Source of the DNA: Centroberyx gerrardi
Taxonomy: Eukaryota > Chordata > Actinopteri > Beryciformes > Berycidae
Direction of reading: 5' to 3'
Assembly (NCBI RefSeq): GCF_048128805.1
Contig: NC_136013.1
Span: 900,126-964,125, forward strand
Length of the DNA stretch: 64,000 nt
The first letter of the stretch is position 1; each line of letters opens with the position of its first letter. A program made the translations under genes and the position numbers. This document shows, in pieces, positions 32,317 through 44,400 of the stretch. Under the pieces are notes generated by a model that ran no database searches, was not told the origin of the DNA, and saw nothing but the letters and a program-made list of their open reading frames with translations.

Positions 32317-33999
32317 TTAACACTTTTGACATGTCAGCCTTTTTTTGCAGTTCTTGCTCAGATGACCCTTTATTAAACATCCAAAACAATGAGCGGCTCT
32401 GCATGAAGAAGCAGGGCCGCTACCTTGTGGCTGTTGTTTGAATATGCAATGCTGTGCTGTATTTGAAAGTGCAGTGCTGCCTTCAACGTCATTTGCTAAT
32501 GCCACTATAGTGGCGAAGCTGCTGCTTTTGCACTTAGGTGTTCTAAGATTCACTGTTTGGTTCTTTGTGACCATCCTTTTGATGGAGAGGTGGTGGTCTT
32601 GTATATCCCCAAACAATGGGTCCAGGAGTATTTTGGCTTGCTTTTCCATGAATTCCACAAGGTGCTGGAATGTAGCTCTCCTGTTAGTTTTTTGTAAAAC
32701 GTCATAGGCTGTCGTTCGCCATCTTTCCCGCAGCTTGTAAGGAAGTTTGGATGCAATTGACCTTAAATTGGAGGGAATATCAAGTTCATCCATATACTGT
32801 AAATCCTGCATAACATTACAGCATCCTCTTAAGTACATTGCCTAAGCATGAAGCGCTTTTCCATCATCAGCTTTAATGGCTGTCCAGTTCAATGACTTTT
32901 CCAAATAAGCGCTGGATACTTTGATTTCGTCCCCAAAGTGCTCCTTTAATAGCCGTTTGGCTTCTGTGTACCCTCTGCGTGCATCCATATGCAGACAGCT
33001 GCGGACAAGGTCTCTGGGCTAGCCGGTGGTGTACTGCTCCAGAAAGTAGAGCCTGTCCTGACTGCTACTGGTTTTATCCTCAATTAGGTATTCAAGTGCC
33101 TGCATAAAAGATTGATATGTCAGCGAATCCCCATCAAACACTGTAATTTCCCTAGCCGGTAGTAAGGCTAGTTTTTGCTGCATGACGATAAGGTCAGCAA
33201 TGTCTCTCTGTCTTTGCATAACAGTGCTGAGGTTATCATGAGCATCATGTCTGTGGGCTGAATTATCCATACTGTGCATTCTGGAAGGTTTAGACTGTTT
33301 TGTTGGTTGCTGAGGGCTGCGTTGGTCCAGAACAGTTTTCTGAAAATCCATGTTCCGAACAGATTTCTGAAGTGGTGTTTTGGGCACTGCACCCATTTGC
33401 ATAAACTCCACAATCGAGACCTCAGGATCCAAAAAGTCTATGTTCTTCTGTTTGCTGGCTTCCAAATAAGCATTCATTCCATCTTCTTGAGTTTGATCAT
33501 CCATTTCAAGGCTTTGGTGAGTTTGATCATCTATTTCAAGGCTTTGGAGAACTTTTATTTTAGCAGCTGATGCTGCAATTTCTGTGTCCAGCTCCATGGA
33601 GGAGGCCTTTGATCCTTTTGATTTTCGTGACACATTAGAAATGCTGTCCTGGGGGTCAATCCTTGTCTGTGCAATTTGTTCTCTTTTCCATAGTTCAACC
33701 TCTTTCACAAAGTATTTGAAATTAATCATTCATGGCTCATACCAGTCCACATGATCCTCCTCTCTCTCCTCCTCTGATAAGAGCATTTGCACAGACTGAT
33801 GAACTTTATTGAAACCATCGACAGTTTGATCAAATGTTTCCAAACCTTCATTGACATAATCAACATTTCCACCATCCACCAGCAAAGCCTTTATTTCATT
33901 CATTTTTCTTGTACATGATCCTAGTTTTCCCCTGTGGGTTGCTTTGAGTGATTTTAACAATACTTCTGCCTCAGCAGAGGTCTCAGCGTTGTCCGTCAT
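32317..33999 (-). pseudogene. BEL-1 gag remnant
   Basis: One continuous frame runs from MTDNAETSAEAEVLL to the zinc knuckle CFGCLIKGHLSKNCKKRLTC, with no frameshift. It is broken by in-frame stops at 33730-33732 (TGA), 33019-33021 (TAG), 32842-32844 (TAG) and 32317-32319 (TAA). BEL-2 has an Arg codon at the first of these positions and a Gln codon (QPREL) at the second; both changes fit C-to-T transitions. It would form the capsid and nucleocapsid of the element. It includes the conserved ITVFDGDSLTYQSF block and a YFLEQYTTG motif. Confidence 0.85.
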
Positions 34000-34341
34000 G
34001 TTTATAATCTTTATTATGACCGTTTGGTTTTAGGCTGTGCGTTGCAGACGTCTTTGTGCTGCGCTCCTTTAATGTGTTTCATACAGCACAGTCAACAATA
34101 TCCTTAAACACGGTCAACGTCCTTTGCTGCACAAACAAGTTTATTTACACTCCTTCCACAGCCTGCTCAGATCGCCGTTTGCAAGTTCATGTTCATCAAA
34201 CATTCCGACATTCCATTAATAGCGTAGTATGCGGATTCATTTTACTCACGACCGGCCCAATCTGTCCGCTCCGGCATGTCCCTCTTTTCCAATGCAAACG
34301 GTGTGTGTTTCTTCTTAGTCCTGGTGGAGTTTTTCGACTTG

Positions 34342-34832
34342 TGTAGTGGCTTCAACAATTCCCACGTACAATAAGCCACTGCTTGAGCGGGGTTGATGAC
34401 ACGCAATCAAAACGATAACCGCGGATCCAAAGTCAACAAAGGTATTTTATTAACAAAAGATTTTAACGAAAATATTCTTCAACTGACATTCAAAATAACC
34501 AAAACTTAATCACTAATTCAGCGGTATACTTTCTATAATTTGCGGTTGAAAAACTGTTCCGCTCCCCCGTCTCACCAGGTGTCCTTCCCCAGGTGTCATT
34601 AAATCCTTTAATTAAATAAACAACATACATGCAGTAGCAGGGCTGATCCAAGGGGGAGCACCGGCATAAGCATACAGAAATCATTCAACATTCATATTTA
34701 ACCATACCATATTCACCATAGCATGTTTGTATACCGTTTTATATAAATCATTTTACTTTCATTATTTTCATACGTTTAACTCCCTTTTTCCCAAGTTTTA
34801 ACCATAGCTCATAGCTCATTATGCCTCCAACA
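34342..34832 (-). repeat. BEL-1 5' LTR, 185 bp upstream of the NLR start codon
   Basis: Same 491-base length as its partner. As the 5' LTR of a minus-strand element it carries the retroelement promoter, pointing away from the NLR gene. Confidence 0.95.
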
Positions 34833-35017
34833 AGTAGCTACTCTGTGTATCTTCAGACTGTATTGAAAAAACCTTTTCCAATTATTCTGTGAAAGATTTC
34901 AGAATTTCACAATCGATAATGCAATATTGGCAGACATATTGTGTGATATTTACATTAAGTTTTATTTTTTCTAGATCACTGAGTTGGGCCTGTGTGCATG
35001 TTGGAAAATAAGGGTAC

Positions 35018-35408
35018 ATGGCTTCTACAAGTCAGTCGGCCTTAGAATACATCAGGAGGGCCAGAGGCCACCTGGTGGGAAGATTACAGAGTCTGTCAGT
35101 TATTGTGGAGAACCTTCATCAGCAAGGAGTTCTCAATGAGGAAGAGGTCAGTAAAATACAGACAGAGACTGATGACTTCGACAAAACCAGAAAGATACTG
35201 GACTGGGTCATAAACAAAGGGGAAGACGCCTGCTATGAGTTACTAAAGATTATTGACATGACGAGGAAGAGGACCTTAGAGAGGCCACCCCCTCTACCTG
35301 GAAAACCAGGTTTGGCCTCTACTCAGAGCAGCGAGTCTGACCTGCACTACTGGATCAGCTGCTTTCCTTTCAGGGAGGACACAGAGGTGGATGTGACCTA
35401 CTTAAAAG
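35018..35408 (+). CDS. NLR exon 1: CARD
   Basis: Encodes about 130 residues. A helical CARD-like domain covers about residues 8-90 ([53 protein letters not shown]), then a Pro-rich linker and [14 protein letters not shown]. CARDs recruit caspases or adaptors by homotypic contact. The ATG at 35018 is the first in frame. A good pyrimidine tract and CTAG just upstream (about 34973) suggest an upstream non-coding exon. The donor is AAAAG|GTATTT, phase 1. Confidence 0.85.
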
Positions 35409-38400
35409 GTATTTCAAAGATTGGTGATTGGTTATGTGTAATATTTTCATTATTGAACACTGATGTGATGATTACATATTATGCATTTTGAATATTGATT
35501 TATCAGTGTGGAATTATTAATCCATGATTAATTTAACGATACCGTGCAAGGGCTCATCAGTCAATTCACAGTTAATTCATTTATTATTACTTTCCTTTCA
35601 GGCCCAAAACCATGCCACAAATACCAGGCAAAGTTGAAGTCAAAAGCACAAAAGATATCAGATGGTTCATGGATCCAAAGCAAAGCAGTCCTATTAAACA
35701 ATACGAACCCTAATCTGTCTTACACTTCGCTTGTATTAGACACACAAGGAAATATTGCCCCATCTAAAATAAAAAGTGCCAAGAGCAAAAAAAGCAAGAA
35801 AATTCGTTCTAAAAAGCTAAGGACATACATCCCTGAGGAGAAAAAAGGAATTTCCCCCAGTGACCTGCTGAAAACAGATGAGAAAAACATCCTCTTGGTT
35901 GGTAAGCCTGGCATTGGGAAGACAGCAGTCACCCATCAAATGTTGAAACTGTGGGCAGAAAGAGATAACAAGGAACTAGACTACATGTTTTATTTTGACA
36001 TGAGAGCAACATCCCACATCACAAGTACCATGAGTTTGGAGGACCTTCTTTTCAGTGTGTTCAGAGAACCAGATGAAGGCAAAGAAGAGGTCTTACAGGA
36101 CATAAAGAAGAACTCTGAAAATGTTCTTATCATTTTTGACGGAGTCACAGATCTCTCGTCTTTGCCAGTGGTGCAGGGACTTGTAGAGAAGGACCTTCTA
36201 CCTGATGCAAAGATTGTGATGACGTGCAGACCAGAGGTTGAGTCAGAAGACTTCCTGTTAGACTGGGCTTCTCTCAGAGTGGAGGTAAAAGGCTTCAGCC
36301 AACAGTCCATCAAAGCATACTTATCTGAAATGCTCAGCACTGAGCACTTGAGCAGCATTTTGAACAACTTGGAGTTGTTCACTCTTTGCCATGTCCCGAT
36401 GTATGCACTGATGGTGGTTGCCTGCTTTTCTTTTAAGACTTCAAAAGATTCTCAACAACCATGCACGGTAACTGAAATATATATCAACATCCTGCGTTTT
36501 TGCGTTCAAATAAACAATGGCAAAACAAAAAATAAACATCTTAATCGCTATATCAGCAACAAGTGTGAGGCAATACTGTCTCTGGCTGAGGTTGCTTTTC
36601 GTGCAACTCAAGCAAAATCTGTGAACTTGGAAGAAGACAGATGTGAAGACAGCTGTGTTCATTTTGGCTTTCTGAAGACACTTGAAGTTCGCGTCGGTCC
36701 TACTGACAGGAAAACCTCATCTGCGTTTCTCCACTACACGATGCAGGAGTTTTTTGCAGGGCTGTGGCTCTTGAAGAATCCAGAAGAATTCCCAGGTGTT
36801 GTACAACAGTGCCTGACTGAGGGGACGAAACACATGAAACATTTGGTCCCTTTCATTTGTGGATTGTTGAATGACAAGAATCTAGACATGTTGAAGTGTC
36901 TGATTCCAGCTGAGCAGGTCAAGGAAACATCCAACTGGCTCTTCAAAGAAGTGGTAAACAAATTTGTCCCTTGCCTACTTAACCAAGATCACAGTGACAC
37001 TGAGGGCAGTGGGCTTGATATCAATATACTGTTCTTATGCCAATGCCTGTATGAATCTCAGTCGACTGAAGCCTGCCTCTACCTTCTGGACAAACTGGAC
37101 TATTGTCTTGATTTGAGTGAAGAGAGTCTTGATCCTTACCATTGCTGTGCTGTGTCCTATGTAATCAGTCAGTCTAAGGAGAGAAAAATAAGGCTGAACC
37201 TTGAGGACGTGATGATATCAGAACAAGGATTGAAACTAATATCCGGCTGCCTCAAGAATGTCCAATGGTGGGTGAGCATTTTGATTTTCACAGAATTGCT
37301 TAGGCTACAACTAGATTACTCTGGTACCACTCAGACACTGCTTGGATCACCTATTTGAATTGCCTCATGTTTTGAAGAATATAATATACAAAATTTCCTC
37401 ACTGTATGAGAGAATTGATAATCTTAACATCTAACTTCTCATGTCTACTAATTAACCCAGGAGGTGTTGAAGATGCCAAAATAATATGTGGTACTAGCAC
37501 TTGTAATGAAGTACTAGCTGACTATAGCTGATTCTCTTCTATCTGACTTTTTGCTGGGTTGGAAGGCTCGCTCACTGCAGGTAATCGGTTAGAATCACCC
37601 AGATGCCGTCTCACTTTTAAAACTTTATTTGTCCTCCACCCCAACCACACGTGGTTCATACACCACAATTTTCTTGGTGTATCAGTGGTTCTGTAGACAG
37701 AAGGTGATGAATACACAGAACAAGTAAATAGCTTGAATAACCAATACACAACATTGGTAAATAAATTAAAGTGAAAATGAACAACACAAGTAAATAATTT
37801 GATTGTAAATAAACTTGCATAGTCCAAAGACATGCAATATAATCAAATAAGATGATTGACAGGACTTGCAAGGAAACATACTGCTGGGCCCCTGACAGTA
37901 GAATACACAATAAAAGCCGCTACAAATGAACTATTACTGTGTTTGTGCGCACACAAGGGTAATATTATCAGAATCAAATTCCAGTAACACAAAAGTATAC
38001 AAATGTAAGTATTAGTTGCTGTGATATGGAATGAAGTGGCATGTGGACTCTTAGCTTGGGTCAGTTAACAATGCTAGTACGAAACACAAGTAATAAACTA
38101 ACATTACAAATATTCTTCACTCACTTTAAATTGGATGCACTTCACACCAGGAAACAATTGGGCGTATTTACAATAAATAAATTAGTCGGATGTTGCTGAC
38201 GAGTGTCTTTCTGTGTAATCTCCAACTTCTAGTCTGATGGAGGAAGATTGGGCAAGTTCGTAAACTGGGCTCTGATTGGCCCAAAATTTGGGTAAAGAGA
38301 GAGAGTGTAGGGGGAATGGAGGGGAAAAGGGGAAGAGTCGCTTCAAGACGGGGCCTTTTTCACATACCCCTTTAGCATTAATCAACATAAGCAGACTTGA

Positions 38401-41400
38401 TGATACTGTATAGTTGATCACCTGAATAATGAGGGGGGCGGTCTCTCTTCAAATCCTCTGATGATAGGTGCGACTCCTTGCAACAGCCACTGTGGACAGT
38501 TTTGCTTCTCAGTGAGGGGGAGATGGACTACAGCAGCTTTCTTGGTCTTGGTGGAAATGAGTTGCACCTTCCAGTGTTTGGTAAACGACAACTGTTTGAA
38601 AGAGCAGTAAAGGTCATGCAGGAGAGTACTGAGAGGGTAATCCTCTGCCTCCACTGGGACAGGAGAACTCCTGTCTGCCCAGCTCTGAGCGAGTCCCTGC
38701 TAGAGTCTGTGCCTTATATCGACACACTCAGGTATGTGTTTTAGCATGTTTTTGTGTAATATTAATTCCACATAAATGAATCCAATGTACAATAGATTAA
38801 CAATGTAAATTCAAATTGAGTTACTTCCCCTTTGCTGTAAAAATTGATGAGTTTTCAATCACATTTTAAGAACTGGTACTGGTGAGCAGAGGGTTTGTGC
38901 CAGGATTGAAAGCCGGATGCATAATGCTGACCACAGTGTTACCTTTTTTGTTTGTATACAACCATATGTGTGTAACCAAGTGGTTCCCATACACCAGTCC
39001 CAGAATAAACTGGAGTCAAAGGCTGCCATACCAAAAATACAGATTTTATTTGACACAGATAAAAAGGCAATAAATAGGGCAGTGCAGGGCACAATTTCAA
39101 TTGTGCCAATCGGGACCAAAATAAATAAAAATACAAAAACAAAGTGTTGTAGCCAATTTTGATGTGTGCTATATGTTGTTGTTGTGGTAAGTTGTGTAAA
39201 TGTTGTTGTTGCTACTTCACCTGCGCACTAGAGGGCATAGGCAGGTAATCACAGTAGTCACATAGCCTACATAGGGGAGTCACAGGTGATCAGCTGGGGG
39301 GAATTAGGAACTGAGGAAGCCACACAGTTTTTCAATCGTGTGTGGGCGCCTGTGCTTTTTTGGTCCTGTCGTGTTGTTTTGTTTTGTTTCATATCGAGCT
39401 CGTTTTTATATCACTCAACCAGTGCACCCGGCTTTTGTAGGTGACTTTAAATCTACATATATGTAAATAAAGTGTCAAACGCATACTCCATGGCAGACCT
39501 AATTTTTTGCACCACCACGCGTTGGAAATGCCTTCAAACTCCCTCAAGTGGTCTTTTTTTGTTGTTCGATTGCCATACTTTGTTGAAAAACTAAGCTTCA
39601 ATGGATGGATCACGTTGATTTGCGACACGGAAGGACAGCGCTATGCTCTATGTACTCTGTTCCAGCTGAATTCACTTAATGGGACGCCGACAAGTGAAAG
39701 CCTGGGCGAAAGCCTGGGCGAAAGCAACGTCGAAGAATCACGGTAGGACTATTTCAGAATTGTTACAAGCTGTGTGGAAGAGATTGGCCTTCTCACAAAC
39801 AGGATACAGGTAAATCCTACTACAATTCTAAATAAAGCCTTCAGCAGCTTTGCTAAATCAATATCAAAATGAGTAACGTGGAAATTAATGCACCTGTCAA
39901 TCAAAGTGAAACGGAGAATGAACTTGGTAAAAGACCGGTTAAACTCACGGTTAAAGCATTGGAAGCAAAAGTAGTATCACATCAACAGGAAAGGAATTCC
40001 AAGATAACGAAACTCTACAAACTAACAAAGGAAGTTGAGCAACTGATGCTTTCAAACAAAAATGTGTCTGAGGTGCAGACCAAGTATGAAACGTTTTTAA
40101 GACTGTGTGTGGTAACAACAGAGCTGCGTGAATCATTGAAAACATTAATGCCCGAGGATGAAATGTCAAAACAAAATGAATGGTTTGAAACCCGAATGCA
40201 CAGCAACAAAGAAATAATACAAAAAATGGAAGAGTGGTTGCTTGATACCAGGGAGCAATGCAAAGATGATGATGATGATGTTGATGATGAAGTTGAAGTT
40301 GATGATAATGCTGTGCTAAAATTAACTGTGGTCAATGATAACGCTGCGCCAAACATGACTGTGGTCATTGATGATATTGATCCAGGTGACAGCGTTTCTA
40401 ATGTTGGTGGTAAAACATGCTCATCAGCTGGCCGCTCCAGCCACAGGTCTTCAAGGTCATCAACCTCCTCTGCATGCCTCAAAGCAGAGGCTGAAAGGGC
40501 TGCTCTCCTTGCTATGGCAGCTGCCCTCAAAGAAAAACATGAGCTAGAGGCTCAGGAGGAACATATCAGACAAAAAAGGGAATTGCTTGAATTGCAAAGT
40601 CAAATTGCTGCTCATACAGCAAAAGTTACTGTGCTTAAGTACAGAGGTTCTGATGTACAGAGCTGATGTTCTGATGTACAGAGCTGGTACAGAGATGTTC
40701 AGATGGAATGAATTCATATCTGGAAAGTTCAAAACGTAAATCTTCTCTCAGACCTTCTGCTATGGAATTTGTTTGACAAAGTTCAAAGCATCAGTTCAAC
40801 CACCCACCAATAGGAGGCAGCAAGGCTGCAATGCCAATGGAGGCACGGCCCAAGGATTCAAACCATAAGTTCAATCATCCACCAATAGGAGGTAGCAAAG
40901 CTGCAATACCAGTGGGGGCACGGCCCAAGGAAACCATCTTACAAGTTGGACCAAAAGCTCATGCTCTGCATCCCAAATCAAGCATGCTTCAAGGATCTCA
41001 GCAAACATATCACGTCACACATCACACACAGGAACCCGCCACGCAGTTCACGCAGGAACCCATTCAGTGTGCTGGCTTAGTGCAAACCAATACGGACCAA
41101 GGCAATCTTCTCACAATTATGCAACGGCAAAATGACATAACGGCTCTACTAGTGCAGCAACAGTCTTCATTATCATTACCCCCAAGGGATATACCAACTT
41201 TTGATGGAGACCCTCTTGAGTACAGCACATTCATCAGAGTGTTTGAGCATGGAGTGGAAGGAAAGGCTGCTAGCAGTATAGACTGTTTATACTTTTTGGA
41301 GCAGTACACCAAAGGACAACCTAGGGAGCTGGTCAAGAGCTGTCAACACATGCCACCTGAAAGGGGATATCAAAGAGCAAGGACACTTTTACAAGAACGC

Positions 41401-44400
41401 TTTGGAAATGAGCAAAGAATAGCCACTGCGTACATGGAGAAAGCTCTTGGATGGTCACCAGTGAAATCAGAGGACGTCAAGGCCTTGCAAGCTTTTGCCT
41501 TGTTTCTACGCGTCTGCTGTAATGCTATGGAGGATGTTAGTTACATGTCAGAGATGGATATGCCATCCAACATGCGTGCTATAATCTTGAAGTTACCATA
41601 TAAACTGAAGGAAAAATGGAGAAATACTGCTTATGAGCTGCAGGAGAGGTACCGTCGTCAAGCAGGTTTCAGTGATATTGTCAATTTCATTGAGAGACAA
41701 GTGTCTATTGCTTCTAGTCCACTCTTTGGAAACATTCAGGACACATCTATCTCACCACCAAAGTATAAAGGTGGAAACAAAGTCTCACAGGTTCGCATCA
41801 AGGGAACAGGAAGCAGTTTCGCTACCTCTGTGGCAGCTGTTAATTCTGGAACCGCGACTCAAATGCAAAAGGAGAAAAACTTACCTGATAAGTCAACAAA
41901 GGTATCTTGTCTGCTGTGTAAAGAGGGTCACAGATTGGAGGTGTGCCCCAAAATGGAGAAGAAGTTGCACAGAGAGAAAATTGACTTTCTAAAAGAGAAC
42001 GGTGTTTGTTTTGGGTGTTTATCTGTTGGACACATGAGCAAAGACTGTCATAGTCGTTTGTCTTGCAAGTTGTGTAACCTGAAACATCCTACCATTCTCC
42101 ACATCCATTCAAAGGAGAAGGAAATCAAATCAGAGGCCACACAGCAAGAAACACCAGGGAAGAGTCATGCAGTTTCTCCTAAGACATGTGGCCATATAGG
42201 GGCCGGAGCACAGGATTGTGTCTTGCCAATTGTGCCTGTACAGATCAAGGCAGCAAAATGCTAAAGACCTATGCATTCTTAGATCCTGGCAGCAATGCCA
42301 CTTTCTGCTCTGAGCGACTCATGAGGGAGCTAAAGTTGAGAGGAAGAAATGCCAAAATCCTGTTGAGAACAATGAATCAAGAAAAGTTTGTCGACAGTCA
42401 CGTCATCTCAGGATTGGAGGTAGCTGCACTCAATAGTAACACCTACTTTGAATTGCCTGATGTGTATACACAGTGTAAGATGCCTGTGACTCGTGATAAC
42501 ATTCCACGACAGGAAGAGTTAAGTGCTTGGCCACACTTAAACTCTGTGGAAATTCCTGTCATCGATGTTGATGTGGAGCTGTTAATTGGAACTAACGTTT
42601 CGAAAGTAATGGAACCATGGGAAGTGGTAAACAGCAAGGGTGAAGGCCCTTATGCTGTCAGAACCCTACTGGGGTGGGTTGTCTATGGACCACTGAGAGG
42701 AGGCAATGAGACTGGGAGCAGCTGTCCCACCATTACAGTCAACCGAATATCCATTGCTAACATAGAGGAACTACTGGTGAAGCAATACAACCACGACTTC
42801 AATGAGAAGTCAACAGAGGAAAAGCTAGAAATGTCCAGAGAAGATCTCAAGTTCATAAAAATCATGAACAGTTCAGCTGAACTCAAAAACGGACATTACT
42901 GCTTGAGATTACCTTTCAGAGAGGATAATGTTACCATGCCCAATAACCGCCATGTTGCTGAGCAAAGGGTCCTCTGCCTGAAAAGGAAATTGAAGAAAAA
43001 TGCTATATTTAAAGAGGAATACATCCAGTTTCTCGGTGACGTCATAAATAAAGGCTATGCAGAGAGGGTGCCAGAACACCAACTGGAAGGAAAAGAAGGA
43101 AAAGTCTGGTACATTCCGCATCATGGTGTGCACCATCCTAAAAAGGGAACCTTGAGAGTGGTATTTGACTGCGGTGCAAGCTTCAAAGGGAACTCACTCA
43201 ACAGTCAGCTACTCCAGGGACCTGACTTGACGAATTCTTTGTTCGGAGTTCTCACGAGGTTTCGTCAAGAATCTATAGCAGTGATGGCTGATATACAAGC
43301 AATGTATCACCAAGTCAAAGTGGCAAAACAGGATGTAGACTTTCTTCGCTTCCTGTTGTGGCCAAATGGTGAACTGACACATCTCACTGAATACAGAATG
43401 ACTGTTCATCTGTTTGGCGCAATATCATCGCCCAGCTGTGCCAGTTTCGCCCTAAGCAAAACTGCTGGGGACAACAGAGCAGAGTTCCCAGCACATGTGA
43501 CTGATACCATCAAGCACAATTTCTATGTGGACGACTGCTTGAAGTCCCTGCCTTCAGAGGCAGAAGCCATGGCCTTGGTGAGAGACCTGACAGCTGTATG
43601 CCAGTTGGGAGGGTTTCAGCTGGTGAAATGGATCAGCAACAGCAGGTCAGTGTTGGAATCCATTGATGTGGAAAAAAGAGCTAAGGAAGTGAAAGAATTG
43701 GATTTCGACAGAGACAACCTCCCTGTCGAGAGAACATTGGGACTACAGTGGTGTGCGGAAACCGACGCCTTCAGGTTCAAGATGGCAGTCCAGGAAAGAC
43801 CACTCACAAGACGGGGTATCTTGTCTGTGGTAAGCTCAGTTTACGACCCCATTGGATTTTTAGCACCCTTTACCTTACCTGCCAAGTTGATGCTGCAAAA
43901 CCTCTGTAGGTTGAGCTACAGTTGGGATGATCACATTCCTCAAAACTACCAGTTGCAGTGGGTGGGGTGGCTAGAAGACCTAAGAAGGCTCAGCAAATTC
44001 AGCGTGCCGAGATGCATCAAACCTAAAGATTTTGGACAGCTCACAAGTGCCCAACTACATCACTTCTCTGACGCTAGCGAGGATGGTTACGGCACAGTTT
44101 CGTACCTGAGGCTGCAGAATGACAAAGAGAAGATTCATCTAGCCTTCGTTCTAGGAAAGGCACGAGTTGCTCCAGTAAAGAAAGTGACAATCCCAAGGAT
44201 GGAACTAACAGCCGCTGTGCTTGCAGTGCGAGTTGACAGGATGCTGAAAGCAGAATTGCAACTAGAGCTGGAAAATTCAACCTTCTGGACGGACAGCACA
44301 ACAGTGCTAAAGTGCATCAGGAACAAAACAAAGCGCTTTCACACCTTTGTGGCCAATAGGATCTCCGCTATAAGAGAAGCCACTGCCGTCTCACAATGGA

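Larger units (their letters stand above)
24507..34832 (-). mobile_element. BEL/Pao LTR retrotransposon BEL-1 (defective, with nested LINE)
   Basis: Two 491-bp LTRs enclose gag, protease, reverse transcriptase, RNase H and integrase remnants in BEL/Pao order on the minus strand. The LTRs (TG...CA on either strand) differ at about five sites, roughly 1 percent, so the insertion is young. A purine-rich AATTAGGGGCCGG tract sits just inside the 3' LTR. The flanks are tgtag and agtag, an imperfect 5-bp target duplication. Coding capacity is lost through four nonsense codons in gag-pro, a LINE insertion in pol, and internal deletions in RT/RNase H and integrase. Confidence 0.93.
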
